From: Zygosaccharomyces rouxii
Taxonomy: Eukaryota > Ascomycota > Saccharomycetes > Saccharomycetales > Saccharomycetaceae
NCBI RefSeq assembly: GCF_000026365.1
Contig: NC_012995.1
Coordinates: forward strand, 808,501 to 872,500
Direction: 5' to 3'
Length of the DNA: 64,000 bases
Position 1 is the first letter of the stretch. Each line of letters begins with the position of its first letter. Both the position numbers and the translations under genes were made by a program. The notes beneath the pieces are model-generated. The model had not been told where the DNA came from and ran no database searches. It saw nothing but the letters and a program-made list of their open reading frames with translations. Below, one piece after another: positions 1 through 8,535 of this stretch.

Positions 1-542
1 ATCTTACCTCCAGAAGGTAAAAAACTGGAAAAAGTAATCATCAAATCCGCCGCTCTTACATGATCCCAGTCTAAATTTACCACTGCTAAAGTTTTTGAGG
101 GATCACCAGATTCTGGCTTAGCTTCTTCCACTGCTTCAGCTACATCTGCTTCGCTTTCCTCTTCACTCAAATCTGATTCAGAGTCCTCAGATTCTGATGA
201 GGTATATGCTTCTGGCAATTCACCCCTAGCTCTATCCACTACTTTAGACTCGGTTTCTTCTTCTTCGTCTTCACTACTGCTACTACTTTCATCTTCTTTG
301 CCTTCTTTACCTTCCTTCTCGAAATATTTATCGAAATCCTTCAAATCCTTGCTTTCTCCAGTAATTCTCCTACCGTACTTATCAACTTTAGCCTTACGTC
401 TAACATCCAAATCCTTTTTACTGAATCTATCATCTAATTTCACCTTCAAACCTTTCTTCTTGAAGTTTCTGAATTTAGGATCATTTTGAATTCCTGCAAA
501 ACGAGGATCACTACTTCCTTTGCTGCCTCTATCCTCTACCAT
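1..542 (-). CDS. ESF1: ESF1, 18S rRNA biogenesis factor (5' part of gene only)
   Basis: This is the N-terminal ~180 codons; the gene runs off the left edge of the window. The start ATG is at 542-540. The protein opens with DPRFAGIQNDPKFRNFKKK, then DRFSKKDLDVRRKAKVDKYG and KDLKDFDKYFEKE, a long acidic Ser/Glu/Asp stretch, and ESGDPSKTLAVVNLDWDHV. I recognise this order from S. cerevisiae Esf1 (YDR365C). Esf1 is a nucleolar protein of the 90S/SSU processome required for early pre-rRNA cleavages leading to 18S rRNA. Its promoter region carries an expanded PAC array and an RRPE box (624-707), fitting ribosome-biogenesis regulation. The neighbour RTC5 is divergent. The identification rests on remembered sequence similarity plus synteny. 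Confidence 0.92.
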   Translation of the reverse strand, partial: MVEDRGSKGSSDPRFAGIQNDPKFRNFKKKGLKVKLDDRFSKKDLDVRRKAKVDKYGRRITGESKDLKDFDKYFEKEGKEGKEDESSSSSEDEEEETESKVVDRARGELPEAYTSSESEDSESDLSEEESEADVAEAVEEAKPESGDPSKTLAVVNLDWDHVRAADLMITFSSFLPSGGK

Positions 543-623
543 ATCGATTTTGACAATTATAGCAGCTTTATGGAGGTTACACGAATTTTCAATGGGCAGT
601 TTTCCAAATTCTTAATAGTTGTA

Positions 624-689
624 GATGAGATGAGATGAGATGAGATGAGATGAGATGAGATGAGATGAGATGAGATGAGATGAGATGAG
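624..689. repeat. (GATGA)13 microsatellite made of PAC-box cores
   Basis: A perfect 5-bp tandem repeat, GATGA, runs for 66 bases (13 full copies plus one G). Each junction recreates GATGAG, the core of the PAC element (GCGATGAGMTGAR). The array lies 82-147 bases upstream of the ESF1 start codon, in the usual window for PAC elements, and only six bases from an RRPE box. Confidence 0.97.
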
Positions 690-695
690 CTTGAC

Positions 696-705
696 TGAAA
701 AATTT
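696..705. promoter_or_regulatory. RRPE box of ESF1
   Basis: TGAAAAATTT matches the ribosomal RNA processing element exactly and continues into CA, so the element is nearly palindromic. It sits next to the PAC-like array. The PAC/RRPE pair (bound by Dot6/Tod6 and Stb3 in S. cerevisiae) marks the ribosome-biogenesis regulon. The sites are seen; factor binding is inferred from the family. Confidence 0.85.
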
Positions 706-1103
706 CAGATCGTTAAAAGCGACGCTTTACTGCTCAACAAGCTCATCTTAGTCAAATAGCAGTCAAGATACCGGCAATTGGAAGCCATTGTTAGCTACTA
801 TCATATCAACGACATTGTAGAGCTTTTCTGCACATTGAACTCTGTTATAATCATCTTTGTCTGTACGTTGCGACTAAGCTTTTGTTAATTACTTTACTAT
901 CCTTTGTATCAAGATAGGGCGAACATGAGGTTATAAAATACCATAAAGAAGTAAATGTAATAGCCGATAGATTATTTCCTGAAGGGCTATTGAAGTGCTT
1001 AAAAGTATATGGTTAGGAGTAGTACTAGGTAGAAAATCTGCTTAGTTGGTTGTAAGTGCATATTCGGTTGTAAAACCCTCTCTAGTTGTAAAGGTTATTC
1101 AAG

Positions 1104-2768
1104 ATGGGACAAAGAACTTCACAGGCTACTTTACAGAGTAGTACACATTTTACTTCCAATTCAGATATTCTCAAAAGTTTTAACGATAGGGCTTTGAAAC
1201 AGTTTACAGTTACAGAGCTTGTATCCTTTAAGAATAAGTTAGGCAAAGATTTAAATGAGAGGTTAACTAATGAGGAGTTGACTAAATGGCTGAGCGTACC
1301 ACAGGATGAAATATTGCTGCGAGAGTTACTGTACAATTTTGTTCAGGTCCTTGGTAATTTCCCACTAATGAAGAATTCATATGAGAATGTAACTGGCATA
1401 GGGGTATTGAAGGCCATCATACTGACAAATCCTGAAAGATGTAAGAAATATGTTAAATCCAGAAATTATGATCAATTAAAACTGTGGTTTATAGCACTGA
1501 GTATTCGTAAGACCGTCAAGGAGGATCCAAACCTGTCATCTTCTAGTTCTTCAGAAGAGTCCTTTGACGTGACCCGTATTCTGAAGACTTTCGATGGATT
1601 ACACGTTAACGAGCTGAGCGTTCCATTTGCTTATATGGTTCCATTTATCTCATGGCTACTGATATTGACTACCTATTGCCCTATAAACAACTGTAAACTG
1701 GAAAATGTTGCCATGTTTGACAATTGGAATTCTTATATAAAATCTGCTCATACAATCCTTAGATCAATGAGGCCAATGGATGAATCGTCCTGGATAGAAT
1801 ATGAGCCGTTTGCTCATACCATGAGATCTATAGCTCCTCACATCTTTGATCCATTGACAAGAGTTATGGAGCATCTACTTTTTAAAGATGATGAATTAGT
1901 GGATCCACTTTCTGAAAATCGCGGTGAAATAGCATCTTCCAAATTGCTTAATTCGGCACTGCTAGCTCAAATATCCTCTGCACTATCAAAACAATTGCCC
2001 ATTTATCATTTACAAAGATTGTATTTAGGTAGAGATCACGGTTTTTCCATGAGATCTTTCCAGGCTAAGGTGTTCAAATGGAGTGCTCCTACCATAATGC
2101 TTCTTCGTGGTAAAAGAATATTGGATGATGAAGAGTACAGCGTAAAGAATACAAGGTTTAGGAAATTCTTACATGAATACCCTAAATTAAAACCTTCGGA
2201 TATGGATACAGAGGTGGAGGAAATGTATCCGGCCAAATCAAAAATAATCCTGGCGGTATATGTGTCAGATCCATGGAAAATAACCAATAAGGAATTTTTC
2301 GGTGGTCCTCATACAACTATCGTTCAACTATCACCATTCCAGGAAGTCTTTGGAAGCTCTCGGGAGAATGCATTGTATTTCAACACTATTGGTGGTGGGA
2401 TTGGTATAGGAAATAAACAGCCTGTGATTAAGTCTACGGCTAAATCCTATTCACCTGGCAATGTATCATTAACGATGGATAGTGCATTGGAATTTGCAGT
2501 CCTTAGACATGCCGGTCAAGGTGGAGTTTTAAAACCAGGTTTAGTGGTTGGTGATAAAGATTTTGAGGTGAAGATGTTATTACAAGATGTGGAAGTCTGG
2601 GGGTGCGGTGGTGAGAAAGAATTAGAAGAACAACTAAAACAATGGGAATGGGAAGAATCAGAGGCCAAAAGACGTCAACAGATCAACTTGCGCAGTATTG
2701 GTGAAGATAGAGCCCTATTGGAAATGGCGGGCCTGGTAGGGCAAGCTCAAAGCGGAGGATCCGTATAA
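1104..2768 (+). CDS. RTC5: RTC5, TLDc-domain protein
   Basis: The protein has 554 residues (S. cerevisiae Rtc5, YOR118W, about 567). It starts MGQRTS, with Gly2 suitable for N-myristoylation. The N-terminal half is helical. The C-terminal TLDc domain lies at roughly residues 285-520 and includes GFSMRSFQAKVFKWSAP, FNTIGGGIGIGNKQP and DVEVWGCGGEKELEEQ. The tail EDRALLEMAGLVGQ is typical of the family. Rtc5 was named for a telomere-capping phenotype; TLDc proteins are linked to V-ATPase regulation at the vacuole, and that role here is by family only. The 3' end faces RIO1 with only 37 bases between stop codons, so the transcripts probably overlap. Confidence 0.95.
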   Translation: MGQRTSQATLQSSTHFTSNSDILKSFNDRALKQFTVTELVSFKNKLGKDLNERLTNEELTKWLSVPQDEILLRELLYNFVQVLGNFPLMKNSYENVTGIGVLKAIILTNPERCKKYVKSRNYDQLKLWFIALSIRKTVKEDPNLSSSSSSEESFDVTRILKTFDGLHVNELSVPFAYMVPFISWLLILTTYCPINNCKLENVAMFDNWNSYIKSAHTILRSMRPMDESSWIEYEPFAHTMRSIAPHIFDPLTRVMEHLLFKDDELVDPLSENRGEIASSKLLNSALLAQISSALSKQLPIYHLQRLYLGRDHGFSMRSFQAKVFKWSAPTIMLLRGKRILDDEEYSVKNTRFRKFLHEYPKLKPSDMDTEVEEMYPAKSKIILAVYVSDPWKITNKEFFGGPHTTIVQLSPFQEVFGSSRENALYFNTIGGGIGIGNKQPVIKSTAKSYSPGNVSLTMDSALEFAVLRHAGQGGVLKPGLVVGDKDFEVKMLLQDVEVWGCGGEKELEEQLKQWEWEESEAKRRQQINLRSIGEDRALLEMAGLVGQAQSGGSV

Positions 2769-2805
2769 AATAAAGGTAAGACTATTAAAATTATTTAATA
2801 AAAAT

Positions 2806-4188
2806 CTATTTTTTTGATTTGGTCTTTTTGATCAGTTTTTTCTTTATATGTTTCTTGACCTTTGTTTTTCTCTTTTCCTTCTTTAACTCCTTAGCTTCAT
2901 GCTTACGTTGTTTCTTTTCATCTTTATCCTCGAATTTCTTACCCTTAGGTATTGTAAATCTCTCATCTTCACTATCACTTTCACTCTCGCTTTCACTATC
3001 ACCTTCACTCCCATCGTCATCTTCATCTTCATCTTCATCTTCGTCCTTATCTTCGCTTTCATCTTCACTACTTTCTATTTCCTGTTGTTGTGGCCTTTGC
3101 AGATTCCTTTCATTGTCGTTAGCAATAAGACTCTTTAACAAATCGAATTTCCCATCAGTAAATCTATCGAAATCTCTTTCTTCCAATCCACCTAAACTTC
3201 TCACTAGATGCAAACTTCTGAAGATTTCATCCTCATCGGCACCCTCCGTTGGTGTCTTTAGTGGCAAGTGCTCAACCAAATATTCTACCAAATCGTCAGC
3301 GGTTTTATAATCACCTTGGAATCCTTCTAAAGTCTCCGCAATAATGAATTGGAATATCATTCTTTCTTGGAATAAAGAAACGCCCATTTTTCCAAAATAT
3401 GCATTAATGTTTTTAATGTCCATTCTTAAAAAATCTAAACTCATTGGATGGTAAGGTTCCACACTTTGAGAGACGTCAATGATGTGAAGTGCGTTTTGAT
3501 GTACCACTATATTGTATTCTGAAAGATCTGCGTGAACTAATCGACACACTTGGTATAAAAGTCTCATGTATGCTATGGCCTTGTAGTAGTAATGTGCAAC
3601 TTCTAGTTCATCCTTGTATTGGTAATCCTTTAACCTTGGTGAAGGAGCACCATCGCCTCTATTCAAAAATTGCATTACCAGCACATTAGATTTAACTTCA
3701 ACAGGACACGCAGTCGGTACAACACCACTAGAATGAATTCTTCTCAAATTTCTAAACTCTTTCTCTGCCCAAATTTTAATCATCTTTCTTGGATTATGTT
3801 GTGATCTAGAATTTCTAAATCTAAATTCACCATCCACATACCTTTCTCTATCCTTGAACACTAAAATCGAAGTCTTATAGATCTTTATTGCCAGTTCTTG
3901 ACCCTCTGGACCAAATGCATGGTAAACATTTGCCTCTTTACCACTACTAATACAACCGTTAAATTCAGAAATTACACCTCTATTTGTTAAGGCACTTAAA
4001 AATTTCATAGTCCTTGGATCAAGGACATTTTCCACAGTGGCTCTATCAGATTTATCTTTATAGGTCTTGTTACCTTTACCACTTGTAAATCCACCATTTT
4101 CAATCCTATTTTCGTACTTCTCAAGGATACGGGTATTATCCTGATGCTTGGAAACATGTAAACGATCAAATTCAGTTTCTAACGACAT
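2806..4188 (-). CDS. RIO1: RIO1, atypical protein kinase/ATPase of 40S maturation
   Basis: The protein has 460 residues. The RIO kinase domain spans about residues 50-330. It shows the Gly-rich loop SSGKEANVYHAFG (81-93), the ATP lysine in AIKIYKTS (~100-107), catalytic LVHADLSEYN (~217) and metal-binding IIDVSQSVEPYHP. The C-terminal tail is a long Asp/Glu/Ser stretch ending in Lys-rich KVKKHIKKKLIKKTKSKK, as in S. cerevisiae Rio1 (YOR119C). Rio1 acts in final cytoplasmic 20S to 18S rRNA processing and release of late factors from pre-40S. The acidic tail is encoded by GAA/GAT/GAC-type repeats that create long spurious reading frames on the other strand. It is convergent with RTC5; PAC and RRPE boxes lie 60-85 bases upstream. 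Confidence 0.97.
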   Translation of the reverse strand: MSLETEFDRLHVSKHQDNTRILEKYENRIENGGFTSGKGNKTYKDKSDRATVENVLDPRTMKFLSALTNRGVISEFNGCISSGKEANVYHAFGPEGQELAIKIYKTSILVFKDRERYVDGEFRFRNSRSQHNPRKMIKIWAEKEFRNLRRIHSSGVVPTACPVEVKSNVLVMQFLNRGDGAPSPRLKDYQYKDELEVAHYYYKAIAYMRLLYQVCRLVHADLSEYNIVVHQNALHIIDVSQSVEPYHPMSLDFLRMDIKNINAYFGKMGVSLFQERMIFQFIIAETLEGFQGDYKTADDLVEYLVEHLPLKTPTEGADEDEIFRSLHLVRSLGGLEERDFDRFTDGKFDLLKSLIANDNERNLQRPQQQEIESSEDESEDKDEDEDEDEDDDGSEGDSESESESDSEDERFTIPKGKKFEDKDEKKQRKHEAKELKKEKRKTKVKKHIKKKLIKKTKSKK

Positions 4189-4246
4189 CCTAAACGGCTG
4201 CTGCTTTCTTCTTTGCCTTCGTCCTTCTATCGTAATTGTTCAACAT

Positions 4247-4271
4247 CTCATCTCATCGCCGAAATTTTTCA
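4247..4271. promoter_or_regulatory. PAC plus RRPE pair between RIO1 and KEI1
   Basis: CTCATCTCATCGC (4247-4259) is the exact reverse complement of a PAC box, GCGATGAGATGAG. AAATTTTTCA (4262-4271) is an RRPE on the same strand two bases away. They lie 59-83 bases upstream of the RIO1 ATG and about the same distance from KEI1 exon 1. RIO1 is the expected target because it is a ribosome-assembly gene; KEI1 could be affected too. Confidence 0.85.
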
Positions 4272-4334
4272 CTTTAATGTTCAACAAACTTCGACTTCAT
4301 AAACAACACACTTGCAAGAGCTCTTCAAGGTCCA

Positions 4335-5040
4335 ATGAAGACTTATTTAAACCTTCCAAAAGTATGTCTAGTCAATCACATCTGGCTCATAAACTCTTAA
4401 TTCTCTCGATTCGAATTTTTACTGACCCATTTTATTTTAGCGTTTCCTAGGGTTCCTCCCCCTATACATAGGTGTCGAGGTTGCACTTGGTGTAACGATC
4501 CTAAACAAATGTAGTGGTCTCTTCGGTATATTGGCTTTGTTTACTGGACATCCTTTGGAATTTCTGCAATGGGTCCTCTACTTATGGTCGATCTTCAGCT
4601 TCGTAGTCTACGCACAAGGTTTATTTACTTATTCTAAGCCAAGTCTTCTGGTATTTTCCCAGATATTCATTGCATTTAGCATTGATACTTTCCTTACATG
4701 CCTATTTACCCTATGGTTCACCAATCAATGGTATACTCTCGAGGATAATACTCCAACTCAGAAATCGATTGCTGCAGCTGCCATGCAAGAACCTAACCAA
4801 GGTGCTTCTCAGAGCTTTGAATTCGTCATGACGATTTTCATCACTCTAGCATCTCTCATTGCAAGACTCTACTTTAACTTCGTACTGGCATCATTCGTAC
4901 AGGGGCTGTTGCAGCATCCTCGATACATGGTGGACTACGTTGATGTGGAACAGGAATTAAGGACTCAGCCCGTTTGGAAGAGGGTTTGGACAAGGACTCA
5001 AATCCGATGCTTGAGATACTCTAAGCAACTTCTTACGTAA
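4335..5040 (+). CDS. KEI1: KEI1, regulatory subunit of IPC synthase (two exons)
   Basis: The gene is split. Exon 1 is 4335-4361 (nine codons, MKTYLNLPK), the intron is 4362-4440, and exon 2 is 4441-5040. The joined protein has 208 residues and continues RFLGFLPLYIGVEVALG, then LNKCSGLFGILALFTGHPLE. This matches S. cerevisiae Kei1 (YDR367W, 221 aa), which is also spliced near its 5' end. Several hydrophobic membrane segments are visible, with a C-terminal basic cytosolic tail. Kei1 associates with Aur1 in the Golgi for inositolphosphorylceramide synthesis and is a Kex2 target in S. cerevisiae. Without splicing the second exon has no plausible ATG. Downstream is the GCY1/YPR1 gene, the same neighbour as in S. 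cerevisiae. Confidence 0.93.
4362..4440 (+). other. KEI1 intron (79 nt)
   Basis: The donor is GTATGT (4362-4367), the branch point TACTGAC (4420-4426, one change from TACTAAC) and the acceptor TTTTAG (ending 4440). It falls between codons, after Lys9. Splicing restores the conserved N-terminus. Confidence 0.9.
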
Positions 5041-5167
5041 GATAGAATTTAATAGAATACGATAGAGAGAATTCTGTCGATCTTAATGGAATTACGCTTA
5101 ACGACCTCTCGAGATTCCTTTCACCATCGCATGGTCAAGGTTAAGTCACTTTATCACGAAACGTAGC

Positions 5168-5208
5168 AGGGGATGTGTCTGTGGTTTCGTTCGTCAACGT
5201 TATATAAA
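5168..5208 (+). promoter_or_regulatory. STRE-like site and TATA box of the aldo-keto reductase gene
   Basis: AGGGG (5168-5172) is a stress response element core (Msn2/4 type) and TATATAAA (5201-5208) is a strong TATA box about 105 bases before the ATG. A TATA-containing, STRE-bearing promoter fits a stress-inducible reductase. One short STRE core could occur by chance. Confidence 0.55.
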
Positions 5209-5313
5209 GGGTAAGGTTCTGCAGTATTTCAAGAATTTCATCCGATTCTTGCTATTAGGGAAGGAAAGGTAGATAGATAACCAGGAATCAATTGAATTGA
5301 ATTATAGTCGATA

Positions 5314-6246
5314 ATGGTTACTTTGCAAAACTCTACTTCTACTCTGAAGCTAAACACCGGTCAAACTATCCCACAGGTGGGTCTTGGTACCTGGAGGTCC
5401 AAGGAAAATGAAGGTTACAAGGCCGTCATTGAGGCATTGAAAGCTGGTTACAGACATATCGATGGTGCTGCTGTCTATGGTAACGAAGGTGAAGTTGGTA
5501 AGGCCATCCAAGACAGTGGTGTTCCACGTAACGAGATCTTTTTGACTACCAAGCTATGGTGTACTCAACAACGTAACCCACAAGAAGCATTGGACCAATC
5601 TTTACAAAGATTGGGTCTGGATTATGTTGACCTGTACTTGATCCACTGGCCAGTTCCTCTAAGAACTGAGAACATCAAGGATGGTAACTTGTTCCAATTT
5701 GCTGAAAAGCCAGATGGTTCAAAGGATGTTGATTTGGAATGGAATTTTATCAAGACATGGGAATTGATGCAGAAGTTGTTGGAGAGCGGTAAGACCAAGG
5801 CTATTGGTGTCTCCAACTTCTCTGTGAACAACCTAAAGGATCTGCTGGCAGCTCCAACTACCAAGGTTACTCCTGCTGTCAACCAAGTGGAATTACACCC
5901 ATTGTTGCCTCAAGAAGATTTGATTAAATTCGGTAAGGAGAATGGCATTGTCATCGAAGCCTACTCCCCATTGGGTGGTGAGAATGCACCAATCTTGAGC
6001 GATCCAACCGTGCAAGAGATCGCCAAGGCCAATGGTGTTGAAGCTGGCCATGTGGTCATCTCTTGGGCTGTTCAAAAGGGCTTGGTTACTTTGCCAAAAT
6101 CTGTTACTCCATCCAGAATTGTGGGTAACTTGAAGGTTTTGACCCTATCTGACAGCGATGTCGCCAAGGTCGACGGTTTGTTGAAGGCTAAGGGTGAAAG
6201 AAGAACTTGCTACCAAGACTTCTCTCCATTCCCAATTTTCCAATAA
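5314..6246 (+). CDS. YPR1: Aldo-keto reductase, GCY1/YPR1 co-ortholog
   Basis: The protein has 310 residues, normal for the family. It has an AKR (beta/alpha)8 barrel and the catalytic tetrad: Asp and Tyr in HIDGAAVYGNEGEVG (~50-64), Lys in TTKLWCTQQ (~80) and His in LIHWPVP (~113). The cofactor-binding segment is LPKSVTPSRIVGN (~265), and the end FPIFQ is shared with Gcy1/Ypr1. These are NADPH-dependent carbonyl/glycerol dehydrogenases of glycerol and 2-methylbutyraldehyde metabolism. S. cerevisiae has two copies from genome duplication (YOR120W GCY1 beside RIO1, YDR368W YPR1 beside KEI1). Here a single gene has both neighbours, so either symbol is equally valid. Codon use looks biased (GGT, AAG, TTG), suggesting good expression. 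Confidence 0.92.
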   Translation: MVTLQNSTSTLKLNTGQTIPQVGLGTWRSKENEGYKAVIEALKAGYRHIDGAAVYGNEGEVGKAIQDSGVPRNEIFLTTKLWCTQQRNPQEALDQSLQRLGLDYVDLYLIHWPVPLRTENIKDGNLFQFAEKPDGSKDVDLEWNFIKTWELMQKLLESGKTKAIGVSNFSVNNLKDLLAAPTTKVTPAVNQVELHPLLPQEDLIKFGKENGIVIEAYSPLGGENAPILSDPTVQEIAKANGVEAGHVVISWAVQKGLVTLPKSVTPSRIVGNLKVLTLSDSDVAKVDGLLKAKGERRTCYQDFSPFPIFQ

Positions 6247-6371
6247 GCGCAGTTCGATGCTTGCTGATCTTACTTTTTTAACGATTAGATAAATACAAGA
6301 TGAAATAGATTTGGAATAAATGTTTTATTACAAATTCTACTCCCTAGGTTTTTTTTTCTATCTCTATCTCT

Positions 6372-8354
6372 CTATCTTTTCCTTCTCTTGAACTGGAATT
6401 TGGGTTCGTCATCATCACTGTCACTGTCGCTCTCTCTATCATCAATTAGATGCGACGTTGAGGGAAGGACAGGTTTTTCTGGTTCTTCTAGTGCTACGTC
6501 TTGTGAATCGTCTTCATCCATCACAAATAAATTGTTCGGACCAGGAGCTTCTACTTGCGGTACCGATTGTGCCTCTGGTTGTGGTTCTGGGAAATCGTAA
6601 AGATCTTCTTGTGCTTGCTTGGAAGAGTCTCCACTAGTATATGTCCTAGTCGGCACATATTGTCTCGTCAATAGGAATGCACGGTTGCGGATTGTATCTG
6701 AAGATCCTTCTCGACTTGTACTATCTTGTCCTCCATACTTGGGCCACACTTTAACGAAATTTTTAAAATTCTTACGATTGTTCCAGTTAGGATTATGGCT
6801 ATCTACAGTTGGTGAACGATCTCTACGACGCATCAAATTGTCATTCCGATCCACCAACACTAAATTACCCAGCTGATTGATCGCATCCTCAGTCAACTCC
6901 TCATCACCAACTTGAATGATGGTGGAATTTAGACGCTTAACTTCATGGTTTTTGGTGTCTTGAATCATTTGAATCATATCATTTTGTGAAGGACTCTCAC
7001 CTTTCCTATAATCACTTAAAGTTGGCTTTCTATGAGGGCGGGCGTTATTTGGTTTTTCAGCGGCAGACGTAGGAGGAGGTTCCGTCACTTGTAGAGTTGG
7101 TTCGACCGTTTCTTCCAGAGATTTTTCATTTTCATCTGCCTTTGATTCCTCATACGACTTTTGCCCAGGTTCTTCCTTCGAATATTCGTTAAATTCCTTC
7201 GGTACCTCTGGTTGCAATACCTCCTTAGATTCTTTTGATTCTTCCTTTGGATCTTCTAACTTTCTTGGATCCTTCGATTCTTCCTCCTGTGAATTTAACT
7301 TCATGGTGGATTCTCCCTGAGATTCTTTCATGGAGTCACCGCCAGCAAAGAAACTCAAAATATCTAGTGGTTTGACTCTAGGTCTATTCAACCTACGTTT
7401 CTTGGTAACTGGCTTTTCCATTGGGACTTCAGCTTCAGGTCTCTTCGCAACCTCTCCAATGACTCCATTCTTCAATGAATTCACCTCATCTTTCAGTATC
7501 GCTTCCACCACGTCCTGCACGGTAAAAGTCTTGCCCAGGGGGGCTAATTCCTCAGCTGGTGTAAGATGACTTTTTAGTATTACAACGTTACTCAAATCCC
7601 CCTTCCTTTTCACTGCTTCTCGCAATTCTTCAACACTCAGAACTGCTGAATATTTACCACCAGCAGCTTCAATAGCTAACGAGGTGTCTTCATCCTTACC
7701 AACAGTTAAAAACTCTAGATTCTGCAATACTTGAGCTTGAACTTCCCATGATTTGTACCGAAGACTTCCATCATTCATAATCTTGGTCCAAATTGAATCG
7801 AATTCGGTTTCATGACCAGAAACTTTCTGGGACACAACATTCAAAAACTCAAGGTTCATGAGCGGTATCCTCTTTACTAATCCATAAAGCCATCGAGAGT
7901 AATTTTGCTGCTCATCTATCACTATAAGATTGGCCCTACTTAATTCAGATGACAAAACTTCAATGCCAAGTTCTTCTAAAGCGCTATGGTCTGATCGACT
8001 TCCCTGAGGTACCATCCAAATAGAATCCATCCACTGCAGTTGCATTTTCAACGGTTTTGTGCCCAATTCCACCAAAACCGTCCCCATTGATTTCCCAAAA
8101 CTTATAGATTCCCCCATTTTTAAATACTTTTCAGAAACAGCTGTCATCTTACCTTGGTTAATCAGTTTCAATTGACGATCCTTACCATCCCAGCAAATAC
8201 TTACATGTTGTCTCGATATACTTTTATCATTTTTTATATTTAACAGGTTCTTACTAGATCTGCCGATGTTATACGTCTCACCAAGTCTTAAACAGCAAGA
8301 GACGTGCTTTAAATTACCATCTTCCAAATCATACTGGTATCTGAGGATCCACAT
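6372..8354 (-). CDS. XRS2: XRS2, Mre11-Rad50-Xrs2 complex subunit
   Basis: The protein has 660 residues, shorter than S. cerevisiae Xrs2 (854, YDR369C). The N-terminal FHA domain shows TYNIGRSSKNLLNIKNDKSI followed by SRQHVSI (~28-53), with phosphopeptide-binding Arg and Ser/His residues. A BRCT-like region follows (~110-270). The middle is Glu/Lys/Ser-rich and low complexity (~330-460). The conserved Mre11-binding patch is NNRKNFKNFVKVWPKYG (~540-556). The C-terminus is acidic, then basic (FQFKRRKR), where Tel1 contact is expected. Xrs2 brings the MRX nuclease to the nucleus and recruits Tel1 in double-strand break repair, meiosis and telomere upkeep. Synteny with YPR1 on one side and DXO1 beyond supports the call. 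Confidence 0.93.
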   Translation of the reverse strand: MWILRYQYDLEDGNLKHVSCCLRLGETYNIGRSSKNLLNIKNDKSISRQHVSICWDGKDRQLKLINQGKMTAVSEKYLKMGESISFGKSMGTVLVELGTKPLKMQLQWMDSIWMVPQGSRSDHSALEELGIEVLSSELSRANLIVIDEQQNYSRWLYGLVKRIPLMNLEFLNVVSQKVSGHETEFDSIWTKIMNDGSLRYKSWEVQAQVLQNLEFLTVGKDEDTSLAIEAAGGKYSAVLSVEELREAVKRKGDLSNVVILKSHLTPAEELAPLGKTFTVQDVVEAILKDEVNSLKNGVIGEVAKRPEAEVPMEKPVTKKRRLNRPRVKPLDILSFFAGGDSMKESQGESTMKLNSQEEESKDPRKLEDPKEESKESKEVLQPEVPKEFNEYSKEEPGQKSYEESKADENEKSLEETVEPTLQVTEPPPTSAAEKPNNARPHRKPTLSDYRKGESPSQNDMIQMIQDTKNHEVKRLNSTIIQVGDEELTEDAINQLGNLVLVDRNDNLMRRRDRSPTVDSHNPNWNNRKNFKNFVKVWPKYGGQDSTSREGSSDTIRNRAFLLTRQYVPTRTYTSGDSSKQAQEDLYDFPEPQPEAQSVPQVEAPGPNNLFVMDEDDSQDVALEEPEKPVLPSTSHLIDDRESDSDSDDDEPKFQFKRRKR

Positions 8355-8447
8355 TAACCAGTGTTACTGGTCCTGGTACTTTTCACTCTTACTTCTCTTT
8401 CTTAAGCCTTACCTGTAGCTGTGTCAGGTATAAGTACAACTTTTTAA

Positions 8448-8457
8448 AGCTCATCGC
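8448..8457. promoter_or_regulatory. PAC-like core upstream of XRS2
   Basis: AGCTCATCGC is the reverse complement of GCGATGAGCT, the first ten bases of the PAC consensus. It lies 94-103 bases upstream of the XRS2 ATG. No RRPE accompanies it, so function is uncertain. Confidence 0.45.
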
Positions 8458-8535
8458 TAAATACTAATGAATTTTTATACAAACACATAGTTAATGCATA
8501 ACGCCTATCTACATTATTTCGACAATTAGGGGTTT

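Larger units (their letters stand above)
543..1103. other. ESF1-RTC5 divergent intergenic region
   Basis: This spacer of 561 bases lies between two divergently transcribed genes. It holds the GATGA array and RRPE box described separately. About 30 bases further on is another GATGAG-like core in reverse (AAGCTCATCTTA, near 739-750). The remaining 350 bases before RTC5 show no gene or RNA that I can support. Confidence 0.8.

Noticed and set aside
2819..3310. 163-codon plus-strand frame antisense to the RIO1 tail
   Set aside because: It is a mirror of the acidic Ser/Asp/Glu repeat; the Ser/Phe-rich product is an artefact of composition.
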